A DNA stretch of 64,000 nt, taken from Saccharothrix sp. ST-888. Lineage in GTDB: Bacteria; Actinomycetota; Actinomycetes; Streptomycetales; Streptomycetaceae. The position numbers and the translations under genes are program-made. The stretch spans positions 1 to 64,000 of the forward strand of contig NZ_JYJF01000010.1 of NCBI RefSeq assembly GCF_000955975.1. The letters run 5' to 3'. The first letter of the stretch is position 1; each line of letters starts with the position of its first letter. The notes under the pieces are model-generated. The model ran no database searches, had not been told where the DNA came from, and saw only the letters and a program-made list of their open reading frames with translations. Positions 53,436 to 62,289 of this stretch are shown piece by piece.

Positions 53436-54410
53436 CTAGCCCTTCGCCTCGGCGAGGCTCTCCTGCGCCGCCCGGCGGGAGGCGATCAGGCTGGTGGTCG
53501 TGGTGACGGCCAGGACCGCCACGATGAAGCCCAGCGAGAACGGGACACCGATCTCCGGCACGTGCACGCCGCTCTCGTGCAGCGCGTGCAGCACCAGCTT
53601 GACGCCGATGAAGCCGAGGATCACCGACAGGCCGTACGAGAGGTGGACCAGCTTCTTCAGCAGGCCGCCGATCAGGAAGTACAGCTGGCGCAGCCCCATC
53701 AGCGCGAAGGCGTTGGCGGTGAAGACGATGTACGGGTCCTGGGTCAGGCCGAAGATCGCGGGGATCGAGTCCAGCGCGAACAGCACGTCGGTGGTGCCGA
53801 TGGCCAGCATCACGATCAGCATCGGCGTCATCAGCCGCTTGCCGTTCTCGCGGATGAGAAGCTCGGTGCCGTGGTACCTGTCCGTCGAGGGGAAGCGCCG
53901 CTCGATCGACTTGAGCAGGCGGTTCTCCTCGAACTCCGCGTCCTCCTCGTCGGCGCGGGCTTCCTTGACCAGCTTCCAGGCGGTGAAGATCAGGAAGGCG
54001 CCGAAGATGTAGAAGACCCAGGAGAAGGTGGTCACCAGGGCGGCGCCGCCAGCGATGAAGACCGCGCGCAGGACGAGCGCGATGATCACGCCGACCATCA
54101 GCACCCGCTGCTGGTAGATCCTGGGCACCGCGAACTTGCTCATGATCAGAATGAACACGAACAGGTTGTCCACGCTGAGCGACTTCTCGGTGATGTACCC
54201 GGCGAAGAACTCACCGGCCGGCTGCGAGCCGGAGTGCCACCACAGGAAACCGCCGAACAGCAGCGCCAGGACGACCCAGACCACCGTCCAGGTCCCGGCT
54301 TCCTTGATCGACACCTCGTGCGGCTTACGGCCGCCGATGAAGAAATCGGCCACGACCAGTGCGATCAGCACACCGATGGTGCCGACCCAAAGGCCCACGG
54401 AAACGTCCAT
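53436..54410 (-). CDS. TerC-family integral membrane protein, probable manganese exporter
   Basis: 324 aa with about nine hydrophobic segments. The TerC acidic motifs are in membrane segments: ITEKSLSVDNLFVFILIMSKF near residue 75 and GTTDVLFALDSIPAIFGLTQDP near residue 205. TerC proteins export Mn2+ or help load it into exported enzymes. ATG 54410 follows GGAGGAG. An upstream in-frame TTG would include that site in the coding sequence and is rejected. A yybP-ykoY riboswitch in the leader supports a manganese role. Confidence 0.92.
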   Translation of the reverse strand: MDVSVGLWVGTIGVLIALVVADFFIGGRKPHEVSIKEAGTWTVVWVVLALLFGGFLWWHSGSQPAGEFFAGYITEKSLSVDNLFVFILIMSKFAVPRIYQQRVLMVGVIIALVLRAVFIAGGAALVTTFSWVFYIFGAFLIFTAWKLVKEARADEEDAEFEENRLLKSIERRFPSTDRYHGTELLIRENGKRLMTPMLIVMLAIGTTDVLFALDSIPAIFGLTQDPYIVFTANAFALMGLRQLYFLIGGLLKKLVHLSYGLSVILGFIGVKLVLHALHESGVHVPEIGVPFSLGFIVAVLAVTTTTSLIASRRAAQESLAEAKG

Positions 54411-54450
54411 CCTCTGCTCCTCCGGCAAGTAGGCGAGTCATACACGTCAC

Positions 54451-54575
54451 TGCCGGAGGTCTCTTCCGCCCGTGTGCCCCCACACGAGAACACACGGGCC
54501 AGCGCCCCGGGGCGCACCACCACAGAAAGGGGGCACCCGTGCTGACGGGACAACTGCGGGGGAATACTCCCCTCC
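54451..54575 (-). promoter_or_regulatory. yybP-ykoY manganese riboswitch in the terC leader
   Basis: On the minus strand the leader contains GGGGAGTA (54572-54565), then CCCGTCAGCACGGG, an internal hairpin, and GGCGGAAGAGACCTCCGGCA ending at 54451. These are the conserved elements of yybP-ykoY RNAs, and CGGAGG/CCTCCG can form the closing P1 stem. These RNAs sense Mn2+ and turn on exporters such as TerC/MntP. The aptamer ends about 40 nt before the start codon, so control of translation or transcription are both possible. Confidence 0.85.
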
Positions 54576-54609
54576 GCTGCCGTCAACACTAACAGAACTC
54601 CCAAGAGAA

Positions 54610-54627
54610 GGTAAAGAAGGTAAAGAA
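54610..54627. repeat. Tandem 9-bp repeat upstream of the riboswitch
   Basis: GGTAAAGAA occurs twice head to tail in an AT-rich patch between terC and the TerD gene. It lies near where the terC promoter should be and could be a regulator-binding site. Evidence is weak. Confidence 0.4.
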
Positions 54628-54654
54628 TTGTCAGGGGGGACCTGCGGGAAGTGC

Positions 54655-55236
54655 CTACAGGTAGGGCTCGATCGCGGGCAGCAGGTCCTGGAACGTCCGG
54701 GACTTGGCCGGGACGCCGATGGCCTGCATGCCCCAGCCGCCACCGGGCTCCCGGAAGACCTTGGCCATGATCTGGCCGGTGTGCGGGCCGCCGCCGGTCA
54801 GCTCGTAGCGGGCCAGCTCCTGGCCGGTGCTCTCGTCCACCAGGCGGCAGTGCGCGTTCTGCACCTCGGTGAAGGTCTGACCGGTGTAGGAGCTGACGGT
54901 GAAGACGATCTGGGTGATGTGCGCGGGGACGTGCGTCAGATCCACCAGGATCGACTCGTCGTCGTCGCCCGCGCCCGCCCCGCCGACCAGGTTGTCCCCG
55001 GTGTGCCGGACCGAGCCGTCGTTGCTGATCAGGTGCTGGAAGAAGACCACGTCGGACGGGGTCTTCTCGGCGTAGAGCAGGGCGGAGGCGTCCAGGTCGA
55101 TCTCCCGCCTGCGCAGGCCGAACAGCCCGCGCCTGGGCGCCGCCGCCCAGCCGAGGCCCATCCGGACCACACTCAGCGACTCGCCCGAGCCCTTCTGCAG
55201 GCTGACTCGTTGGCCCTTGGCCAGATTCACCGACAC
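54655..55236 (-). CDS. TerD-domain protein
   Basis: 193-aa single TerD domain: MSVNLAKGQRVSLQK, VRMGLGWAAAPRRG, the calcium-site acidic strand EIDLDASALLY, and GDNLVGGAGAGDDDESI. It ends GWGMQAIGVPAKSRTFQDLL. TerD proteins bind Ca2+ and act in tellurite/stress and membrane-linked systems of unclear mechanism. GTG 55236 follows AGAGAGGA. It lies upstream of terC on the same strand, with the riboswitch between them, so terC probably has its own promoter. Confidence 0.92.
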   Translation of the reverse strand: MSVNLAKGQRVSLQKGSGESLSVVRMGLGWAAAPRRGLFGLRRREIDLDASALLYAEKTPSDVVFFQHLISNDGSVRHTGDNLVGGAGAGDDDESILVDLTHVPAHITQIVFTVSSYTGQTFTEVQNAHCRLVDESTGQELARYELTGGGPHTGQIMAKVFREPGGGWGMQAIGVPAKSRTFQDLLPAIEPYL

Positions 55237-55389
55237 GGTGCTGTCCTCTCTCTCCTCAGCCCGGCGGGCAGGTCGCCCGCTGCGGCTGCACGGCGGATCA
55301 CCCCGTTGCCGTCCCCCGGCTGAGGCCCCCAAGGTGCTCGCCTCCCCCGTCGGCACCGGCGCCCGGACAGGCCCCGCACCTGCGAGGGA

Positions 55390-55422
55390 GTACCCGCAGG
55401 CCAGCCTAGGGCCTGCGGGTAC
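55390..55422 (-). terminator. Terminator of uvrB
   Basis: A 13-bp perfect stem (55390-55402/55410-55422) with a 7-nt loop, 60 bp past the uvrB stop and before the TerD promoter. Confidence 0.8.
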
Positions 55423-55481
55423 ACGTCTGTCGATGGCCTACCCGCTCGCACCGGGGACGAGACCTCGCCGCCGCGGAGAAG

Positions 55482-57575
55482 TCAGGCCATCCCGGCCTCG
55501 CGCATCTGCCGCAGCTCCTTCTTCAGCTCACCGATCTCGTCCCGCAGGCGGGCCGCGACCTCGAACTGGAGCTCCGCCGCGGCGTTGTGCATCCGGTCCG
55601 TCAACTGCTGGATCAGATCCGCGAGTTCGGCCGCCGGGAGGCTCTTGGCCGGCTTGCGGTCGGCGCCCAGCGCGGGCACCGGAGCGCCCTTGCCCTTCTC
55701 CCTGCCGCGGTAGCCGGTGGCGAGCAGTTCCTCGGTGTCCATGTCCTCGCGGGCCAGGGTGTCCAGGATGTCGCCGATCTTCTTGCGCAGCGGCTGCGGG
55801 TCGATGCCGTGCTTCTCGTTGTACGCCTGCTGGACGACGCGGCGGCGGTTGGTCTCCTCGATCGCCAGCTCCATCGCCGGGGTGATCCGGTCCGCGTACA
55901 TGTGCACCTGGCCCGAGACGTTACGGGCGGCGCGGCCGATGGTCTGGATCAGCGAGGTGCCGGAGCGCAGGAAGCCCTCCTTGTCCGCGTCCAGGATCGC
56001 CACCAGGGAGACCTCGGGCAGGTCGAGGCCCTCGCGGAGCAGGTTGATGCCGACCAGTACGTCGTACTCGCCGGCCCGCAGCTCGCGCAGCAGCTCGACC
56101 CGGCGCAGGGTGTCGATGTCGCTGTGCAGGTAGCGGACCCGGATGTCGAGGCCGAGCATGTAGTCGGTGAGGTCCTCGGACATCTTCTTGGTCAGCGTGG
56201 TGACCAGGATCCGCTCGTCCTTCTCGACCCGCTTGCGCACCTCGTGCACCAGGTCGTCGATCTGGCCCTCCGTCGGCTTGACGATCACCTCGGGGTCGAT
56301 CAGGCCGGTCGGGCGGATGATCTGGTCGACCACGCCGTCGCCGCGCGAGAGCTCGTACTTGCCGGGGGTCGCGGAGAGGTAGACCGTCTGCCCGATCCGG
56401 CCGAGGAACTCCTCCCACTTCAGCGGGCGGTTGTCCATCGCCGAGGGCAGCCGGAAGCCGTGCTCGACCAGAGTCCGTTTGCGGGAGGCGTCGCCCTCGT
56501 ACATCGCGCCGATCTGGGGCACCGTCACATGCGACTCGTCGATCACCAGGAGGAAGTCCTCCGGGAAGTAGTCGAGCAGCGTGTTGGGGGCCGTGCCGGG
56601 CTCGCGGCCGTCGAAGTGCATCGAGTAGTTCTCCACGCCGGAGCAGCTGCCGATCTGGCGGAGCATCTCGATGTCGTACGTGGTGCGCATGCGCAGGCGC
56701 TGGGCCTCCAGCAGCTTGCCCTGCTTCTCCAGGGCGGCCAGGCGCTCCTCCAGCTCCTGCTCGATGCCGGTGATCGCGCGCTCCATCCGCTCCGGGCCCG
56801 CCACGTAGTGCGAGGCGGGGAAGACGTAGACGGAGTCGTCCTGGCTGATGATCTCGCCGGTGAGCGGGTGCAGGGTGTAGAGCGCCTCGATCTCGTCGCC
56901 GAACATCTCGATCCGGACGGCGAGTTCCTCGTAGACCGGGAAGATCTCGACGGTGTCGCCCCGGACCCGGAAGGTGCCGCGGGTGAAGGCGACGTCGTTG
57001 CGGGTGTACTGGATGTCCACGAAGCGGCGCAGCAGTGCGTCCCGGTCGATCTCCTCGCCGACCTTGAGCGGGACCATCCGGTCCACGTACTCCTGCGGGG
57101 TGCCGAGGCCGTAGATGCAGGAGACCGAGGCCACCACGACCACGTCGCGGCGCGTCAGCAGCGAGTTGGTGGCCGAGTGGCGCAGCCGCTCGACCTCCTC
57201 GTTGATCGAGGAGTCCTTCTCGATGTAGGTGTCCGTCTGCGGGACGTACGCCTCGGGCTGGTAGTAGTCGTAGTACGAGACGAAGTACTCGACCGCGTTG
57301 TTGGGGAGCAGCTCGCGGAACTCGTTGGCCAGCTGGGCGGCCAGGGTCTTGTTCGGCGCCATCACCAGGGTGGGACGCTGGAGCTTCTCGATCATCCAGG
57401 CGGTGGTCGCCGACTTGCCGGTGCCGGTGGCACCGAGCAGGACGACGTCCTTCTCGCCCGCGCGGATCCGGCGCTCCAGCTCGGCGATGGCCGCCGGCTG
57501 GTCGCCGTTGGGCTGGTAGGGGCTGACGACCTCGAAGGGCGCCACTGACCGCTCGATACTCGTGATGGGTCGCAC
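55482..57575 (-). CDS. uvrB: Excinuclease ABC subunit B
   Basis: 697-aa helicase-like repair protein. Walker A is GATGTGKSATTAW near residue 45, the beta-hairpin region is YYDYYQPEAYVP, the DEAD-like box is VIDESHVT, motif VI is QTIGRAARN, and the C-terminal UVR motif is LRDEIGELKKELRQM. GTG 57575 (VRPITSIERSV) is chosen, since the longer frame has no conserved residues. It is separate from uvrC and uvrA but within 12 kb of both. Confidence 0.97.
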   Translation of the reverse strand: MRPITSIERSVAPFEVVSPYQPNGDQPAAIAELERRIRAGEKDVVLLGATGTGKSATTAWMIEKLQRPTLVMAPNKTLAAQLANEFRELLPNNAVEYFVSYYDYYQPEAYVPQTDTYIEKDSSINEEVERLRHSATNSLLTRRDVVVVASVSCIYGLGTPQEYVDRMVPLKVGEEIDRDALLRRFVDIQYTRNDVAFTRGTFRVRGDTVEIFPVYEELAVRIEMFGDEIEALYTLHPLTGEIISQDDSVYVFPASHYVAGPERMERAITGIEQELEERLAALEKQGKLLEAQRLRMRTTYDIEMLRQIGSCSGVENYSMHFDGREPGTAPNTLLDYFPEDFLLVIDESHVTVPQIGAMYEGDASRKRTLVEHGFRLPSAMDNRPLKWEEFLGRIGQTVYLSATPGKYELSRGDGVVDQIIRPTGLIDPEVIVKPTEGQIDDLVHEVRKRVEKDERILVTTLTKKMSEDLTDYMLGLDIRVRYLHSDIDTLRRVELLRELRAGEYDVLVGINLLREGLDLPEVSLVAILDADKEGFLRSGTSLIQTIGRAARNVSGQVHMYADRITPAMELAIEETNRRRVVQQAYNEKHGIDPQPLRKKIGDILDTLAREDMDTEELLATGYRGREKGKGAPVPALGADRKPAKSLPAAELADLIQQLTDRMHNAAAELQFEVAARLRDEIGELKKELRQMREAGMA

Positions 57576-57639
57576 GAGTCCACCGTACGACCCGCCACCG
57601 ACAACGCGGACCGGCAAGTCCCGGTCACGGCCGCAGGGC

Positions 57640-57695
57640 ACGCAGGCCCGGGACCGCTCCGGCGGGCCGGCGCCGGAGCGGTCCCGGGCCTGCGT
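57640..57695 (-). terminator. 24-bp perfect hairpin after zapE
   Basis: 57640-57663 is the exact reverse complement of 57672-57695, with an 8-nt loop. Its last base is shared with the zapE stop codon. It is the longest perfect stem I found here and should strongly insulate uvrB from zapE. Confidence 0.85.
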
Positions 57696-58783
57696 CAGGC
57701 GGTCCTGGCGCTGTCCCGGGCCAGGGCGACCAGGCGGGATATCGCGCGCAGGTACTTCTTGCGGTAGCCGCCGCGCAGCATCTCCTCGGTGAAGACCTGG
57801 TCGAAGGGGAGGCCGGAGGCGGTGATGGGCAGCTCGCGGTCGTACATCCGGTCGGCGAGGACGACCAGGCGCAGCGCGGTGGACTGGTCGTCGACCTGGT
57901 GGACACCGCGCAGGAAGACCGCCTGGACGTCGTCCAGCAGGGCGCCGTAGCGGCTGGGGTGGACGGCCTTGAGGTGCTCCAGCAGACCGTCGAAGTCGTC
58001 CAGCGAGGCGCCCGGGGTGCGCGCGGCCCGCTCGGTGACCACCTCGTCGGTGTACGGCGGCGGGGCCTCGGGCAGGCCGCGGTGGCGGTAGTCCTGGCCG
58101 TCGATCCGCAGCGGGCGGAAGTGGGCCGACAGGCCCTGGATCTCGCGCAGGAAGTCGGCGGCGGCGAACCGGCCCTCGCCGAGCTTGTCGGGCAGCGTGT
58201 TGGAGGTCGCGGCGAGCTTGACGCCGTTCTCGACCAGGCGGCTGAGCAGGGTGGAGACCAGCACGGTGTCACCCGGGTCGTCCAGCTCGAACTCGTCGAT
58301 GCACAGCAGCCGGTGCCCGGACAGGGTCTCGACGGCGCCCTTGAAGGTGAGCGCGCCGACCAGGTTGGTGAGCTCGACGAAGGTGCCGAACGCCTTGGGG
58401 CCCGGCGTGGCGTGCCAGAGCGAGGCCAGCAGGTGGGTCTTCCCGACGCCGTAGCCGCCGTCGAGGTAGATCCCGGCAGGGCCGCTGGGCGCGGGGGCGG
58501 CGCGGCGGAACCAGCTCCGCCTGGGGGCGGCGCTCCCGCTGTTGAGCGAGGCGGCGAACTGCTCCAGGACCTGGACGGCCTCGTACTGGCTGGGCTGGGA
58601 CGCGTCCGGCAGGTAGCTGCCGAAGCTGACGCCGGCGAACCGCGGTGGCGGCACCATCTCGGCGACCAGCCGCTCGGCGGGCACAAGGGGCCGGCGGTCG
58701 GCGAGGGCGACCGGGCCGACGGCGGCTATGGCGTCGGCGGACGCCGGGGCGGCCGTGGTGTCGGGGTGTGAGGCAGCGGGCAC
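57695..58783 (-). CDS. zapE: ZapE/AFG1-family ATPase
   Basis: 362 aa. Walker A is GIYLDGGYGVGKTHLLASLWH near residue 105, Walker B is RLLCIDEFELDDPGD, and the C-terminal family block is DRMYDRELPITASGLPFDQVF. ZapE acts in cell division in E. coli, and AFG1 acts in mitochondrial protein quality control. The streptomycete role is not known. GTG 58783 is preferred because TACCCT 8 nt upstream suggests a leaderless start, and a longer frame would overlap the divergent gene. Confidence 0.88.
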   Translation of the reverse strand: MPAASHPDTTAAPASADAIAAVGPVALADRRPLVPAERLVAEMVPPPRFAGVSFGSYLPDASQPSQYEAVQVLEQFAASLNSGSAAPRRSWFRRAAPAPSGPAGIYLDGGYGVGKTHLLASLWHATPGPKAFGTFVELTNLVGALTFKGAVETLSGHRLLCIDEFELDDPGDTVLVSTLLSRLVENGVKLAATSNTLPDKLGEGRFAAADFLREIQGLSAHFRPLRIDGQDYRHRGLPEAPPPYTDEVVTERAARTPGASLDDFDGLLEHLKAVHPSRYGALLDDVQAVFLRGVHQVDDQSTALRLVVLADRMYDRELPITASGLPFDQVFTEEMLRGGYRKKYLRAISRLVALARDSARTA

Positions 58784-58823
58784 GTCAGTAAAGGGTACGC
58801 GCCTCCGTGGAAGACTCGGTCCC

Positions 58824-59621
58824 ATGCATCAACTGATCAGCCCGCTCGGCCCGCCCCGGCAGGACGTCTCGTCCCTGGAGTCGCTGGCCGCCGTGTACGC
58901 GTACCCCGAGCAGGTCGGGCAGGGCCGGGCCTGGCTGCGGGCCAACATGGTCGCCTCACTGGACGGCAGCGCCCGGCTCGAAGGGCTCTCCGAGGGCCTG
59001 TCCGGGGACGCCGACAAGCGGATCTTCGGGGTGCTGCGGGCACTCTCGGACGTGGTGCTGGTCGGAGCCGAGACGGTCCGCGCCGAGGGCTACCGGCCGG
59101 CCCGGGCCCGGGCGGAGTTCGCGGCGGCCCGCAAGGCGGCCGGGCAGACGCCGGCCCCGGCCGTCGCGATCGTCTCCCGCAGTCTGGCGCTCGACCTCTC
59201 GGCACCGCTGTTCACCGAGCCCGTGGTGCGCACGGTGGTGATCACCACCGAGGACTCCCCCGCCGACGCCCGCCGCGCGGTGGCCGAGGTCGCGGACGTG
59301 GTCGTCGCGGGCGAGGGCTCGGTCGACGTGACCCGGGCGGTGGCCGCGCTCACCGAGCGGGGCTGGACCCGCCAGCTGACCGAGGGCGGCCCCCGGCTGC
59401 TCGGGGAGCTGGTGGCGGCCGGGCTGCTGGACGAGCTCTGCCTCTCGCTGGCCCCGCTGCTCACCGGGGGCCAGGCACCGCGGATCGCCCAGGGCACGGA
59501 AATCCCTGGCGTGCAGCGGATGCGGCTGGTGTCATTGCTGGAGCAGAAAGGTTTCCTCTTCACCCGGTATCTGCGCCCGGCCGACCCGGTTTCCCCGCCC
59601 GTTCGAGATTCGGCCCGGTGA
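58824..59621 (+). CDS. RibD C-terminal-domain pyrimidine reductase family protein
   Basis: 265 aa, dihydrofolate-reductase-like fold. NMVASLDGSARLEGLSEGLSGDADKRIFGVLRALSDVVLVGAETVRAEGY near the N-terminus, and the C-terminal LTEGGPRLLGELVAAGLLDELCLSLAPLL with the NADPH loop EGGP. It resembles the reductase half of RibD but without the deaminase domain, so a role in riboflavin or another pteridine-like pathway is only possible. ATG 58824 is used, divergent from zapE. Confidence 0.87.
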   Translation: MHQLISPLGPPRQDVSSLESLAAVYAYPEQVGQGRAWLRANMVASLDGSARLEGLSEGLSGDADKRIFGVLRALSDVVLVGAETVRAEGYRPARARAEFAAARKAAGQTPAPAVAIVSRSLALDLSAPLFTEPVVRTVVITTEDSPADARRAVAEVADVVVAGEGSVDVTRAVAALTERGWTRQLTEGGPRLLGELVAAGLLDELCLSLAPLLTGGQAPRIAQGTEIPGVQRMRLVSLLEQKGFLFTRYLRPADPVSPPVRDSAR

Positions 59622-59732
59622 CCCGGCCCACCCGTGGCTCATGTGGCGCGTGTGCAGCGTGAGGAAAGCATCCGCCGGGCACTATGGGAGGGGACACCGG
59701 ACCCGGGGGCCTGCAACTGCGAAGGGACTCAC

Positions 59733-60191
59733 GTGTTCAAGACGGTACTGATGATCGAAAAGGCGCTCTCCGACGCCGATGTGGAACTGGTCACCACGCT
59801 CCACGGCGACGAGGAGGTCTCGTTCGTCGTCCTGATGCAGCCCCGCGGCAAGCAGGACGAGCTGCTCCGCGCCCTCGACGACGTGGCCCTGGGCCACCTC
59901 GACAAGGCGGTGCACGAGCGCGAGGAGTCCGAGACCCCCACCGTCGCGAGCGAGTCCCTGGAGCACAGCCTGCGCCACCTGCGGACCGCCGGAGCCGAGG
60001 CGAGCGGCGAGGTGGTCGAGGAGAATCCGCTGAACCGGCTGCGCGAGGTGGTGGAGCAGAGCAGCGCCGACGAGGTCCTGGTCCTGACCTCCCCGCACTT
60101 CGTCGAGGAGTTCTTCCACCGCGACTGGGCCTCCCAGGCGAGACACAAGGTCGGCGTCCCGGTCCTCAAGCTGTTCGCCAGCGACTCCTGA
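59733..60191 (+). CDS. Conserved actinobacterial protein of unknown function, possibly UspA-like
   Basis: 152 aa. Alternating hydrophobic strands and helices (ADVELVTTLHGDEEVSFVVLMQPRGKQDELLRAL, later ADEVLVLTSPHFVEEFFHRDWASQARHKVGVPVLKLFA) suggest a Rossmann-like fold reminiscent of universal stress proteins. There is no nucleotide-binding loop that I can see. GTG 59733 follows AAGGGA. The frame is open 33 codons upstream but without a ribosome-binding site. It ends at a 15-bp hairpin. Confidence 0.75.
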   Translation: MFKTVLMIEKALSDADVELVTTLHGDEEVSFVVLMQPRGKQDELLRALDDVALGHLDKAVHEREESETPTVASESLEHSLRHLRTAGAEASGEVVEENPLNRLREVVEQSSADEVLVLTSPHFVEEFFHRDWASQARHKVGVPVLKLFASDS

Positions 60192-60213
60192 AGGTCCCCG
60201 TCCCGGTAGTGCA

Positions 60214-60248
60214 GAATCGTCCTTGCGGAACGCCCGCAAGGACGATTC
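60214..60248 (+). terminator. 15-bp perfect hairpin before murC
   Basis: 60214-60228 is the reverse complement of 60234-60248, loop AACGC. It lies 22 bp after the preceding stop. It also shows that any murC start before 60249 is unlikely. Confidence 0.85.
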
Positions 60249-60258
60249 GCGTTTCACC

Positions 60259-61719
60259 ATGCCCGACCGCCCCACTCGGCCACGCCCGCCGGCCCGACCT
60301 CGTACGGAGCACGCCTTGAACGACGCCGCGCACGACCTGCACGCCCCGCACTTCATCGGAATCGGCGGCGCCGGCATGTCCGGGCTGGCGAAGATCCTCG
60401 CGGTCCGCGGCGCCAAGGTCTCCGGCAGCGACGCCAAGGAGTCCGAGACCGTCCTGGCGCTGCGCGCCCTCGGCGCGGACGTCCACGTCGGCCACGCCGC
60501 CGAGCACCTCCCGACCGGGACCAGCAGCGTCGTGGTCTCCAGCGCGATCCGCTCCGACAACCCCGAGCTGGCCGCGGCCCACCAGCGCGGCATCCCGGTG
60601 GTGCACCGCTCCGACGCGCTGGCCGCGCTGATGGGCGGCCGCCGGGCGCTCGCCGTCGCCGGCACGCACGGCAAGACCACCACCACCAGCATGCTCGCCG
60701 TCAGCCTCGCCGAGCTGGGCCTGGAGCCCTCGTACGCGATCGGCGGCGACCTGGACGCCCCCGGCTCCAACGCCCACCACGGCGCCGGGGACATCTTCGT
60801 GGCCGAGGCGGACGAGAGCGACCGCAGCTTCCACAAGTACGCCCCCGAGGTCGCGATCATCCTCAACGTGGAGCTCGACCACCACGCCAACTACGGGTCG
60901 ATGGACGAGATCTACGAGTCCTTCGAGACCTTCGTCGGCCGGATCGTGTCCGGCGGCACCCTGGTGATCTCCGCCGACCACGCCGGTGCCCGCGAGCTGA
61001 CCTCCCGGGTGCGCGGCCGAGACGGGCTGAACCTGGTCACCGTCGGCTCCGCCGAGGACGCGGACGTCCGGGTGCTCTCGGTGGTCCCGCGCGGCATGAC
61101 CAGCGAGGTCACCGTGCAGCTCGACGGCGCCGAGCTGACCTTCACCGTCTCCGTCCCCGGCCGCCACTACGCGCACAACGCCGTCGCCGCGCTGGCCGCG
61201 GGCGTCGCGCTGGGCATCCCCGCGCAGGACCTGGCCAAGGCGATCGGCAGCTACACCGGCGTCCGCCGCCGCCTCCAGCTCAAGGGCGAGGCCGCGGGCG
61301 TCCAGGTGATCGACTCCTACGCCCACCACCCGACCGAGATGACCGCCGACCTGGAGGCGATCCGCGAGGCGGCCGCCGGGCGGGTGCTGGTGGTCTTCCA
61401 GCCGCACCTGTTCAGCCGGACCCAGCAGCTGGCCGAGGAGATGGGCCAGGCCCTGGCACTGGCCGACGCCTCGGTGGTGCTCGACATCTACCCCGCCCGC
61501 GAGGACCCGATCCCCGGCATCACCAGCGAGCTGATCATCGACGCCGCCCGCCGGGCCGGTGCCGACGTCCGCGCCGAGCACGCGTTCGCCGCCGCGCCCG
61601 CGCTGCTGGCCGGGCTGACGCAGCCGGGCGACCTGCTGCTCACCATGGGTGCGGGCGACGTCACCAACCTGGGCCCGGAAATCCTCGAGCACCTCGCGAG
61701 CGTTGCAACCAACGCCTGA
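60259..61719 (+). CDS. murC: UDP-N-acetylmuramate--L-alanine ligase
   Basis: 486 aa. The Rossmann start is HFIGIGGAGMSGLAKILAVRG, the ATP loop is VAGTHGKTTTTSM near residue 137, then EADESDRSF and the Mur-ligase histidine/arginine block NAVAALAAGVALGI, with SYAHHPTEM and FQPHLFSRTQ. Adds L-Ala to UDP-MurNAc in peptidoglycan synthesis. It stands alone, outside a division-cell-wall cluster. ATG 60259 is used, and TTG 60316 closer to the fold is an alternative. Confidence 0.96.
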   Translation: MPDRPTRPRPPARPRTEHALNDAAHDLHAPHFIGIGGAGMSGLAKILAVRGAKVSGSDAKESETVLALRALGADVHVGHAAEHLPTGTSSVVVSSAIRSDNPELAAAHQRGIPVVHRSDALAALMGGRRALAVAGTHGKTTTTSMLAVSLAELGLEPSYAIGGDLDAPGSNAHHGAGDIFVAEADESDRSFHKYAPEVAIILNVELDHHANYGSMDEIYESFETFVGRIVSGGTLVISADHAGARELTSRVRGRDGLNLVTVGSAEDADVRVLSVVPRGMTSEVTVQLDGAELTFTVSVPGRHYAHNAVAALAAGVALGIPAQDLAKAIGSYTGVRRRLQLKGEAAGVQVIDSYAHHPTEMTADLEAIREAAAGRVLVVFQPHLFSRTQQLAEEMGQALALADASVVLDIYPAREDPIPGITSELIIDAARRAGADVRAEHAFAAAPALLAGLTQPGDLLLTMGAGDVTNLGPEILEHLASVATNA

Positions 61720-61749
61720 CCCGAGCCCTGCCGCGACGAGGAGCCCGCG

Positions 61750-62154
61750 ATGAGCTACGAGATCGAGAAGTCCGACGCCGAGTGGCGCGCCCAGCTCAGC
61801 CCCGAGGAGTACCGCGTGCTCCGCCAGGCCGGCACCGAGCCGGCGCACGTCGGCGAGTACACCGACACCAAGACGGTGGGCGTGTACAGCTGCCGGGCCT
61901 GCGGAGCCGAGCTGTTCAGCAGCGAGACCAAGTTCGACAGCCACTGCGGCTGGCCCTCGTACTACGCGCCGCTGGCCGAGGACCGGGTGGAGTACCTGGC
62001 CGACGAGTCGCACGGCATGCGGCGGGTCGAGGTCCGCTGCGCGCGCTGCGGCGGCCACCTCGGGCACGTCTTCGAGGGCGAGGGCTACGGCACCCCGACC
62101 GACCAGCGGTACTGCATCAACAGCATCTCGCTGACCCTGAAGCCCGCGCCGTAG
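61750..62154 (+). CDS. msrB: Peptide-methionine (R)-S-oxide reductase
   Basis: 134 aa. Zinc cysteines are in YSCRACGAELF and VRCARCGGHLGHVF. Core motifs are FDSHCGWPSYY and the catalytic cysteine in RYCINSISL. Repairs methionine-R-sulfoxide in oxidised proteins using thioredoxin. ATG 61750 follows GAGGAG, 30 bp after murC, so it is probably in the same transcript. Confidence 0.97.
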   Translation: MSYEIEKSDAEWRAQLSPEEYRVLRQAGTEPAHVGEYTDTKTVGVYSCRACGAELFSSETKFDSHCGWPSYYAPLAEDRVEYLADESHGMRRVEVRCARCGGHLGHVFEGEGYGTPTDQRYCINSISLTLKPAP

Positions 62155-62170
62155 CCCGCCCCGTGACCCG

Positions 62171-62206
62171 CCGCGGGGGCGCCCCTGAGCCGGGGCGTCC
62201 CCGCGG
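62171..62206 (+). terminator. Hairpin after msrB
   Basis: A 15-bp stem (62171-62185/62192-62206) with one G-T pair and a 6-nt loop, 16 bp after the msrB stop. Confidence 0.8.
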
Positions 62207-62289
62207 GGGCATTGCCGGACACGTGCCGGTGGGCCCGGCTCATCTGCCAGACTGATCATCTGTCAGAACGGGCGAGAGAGGGACCAGGG

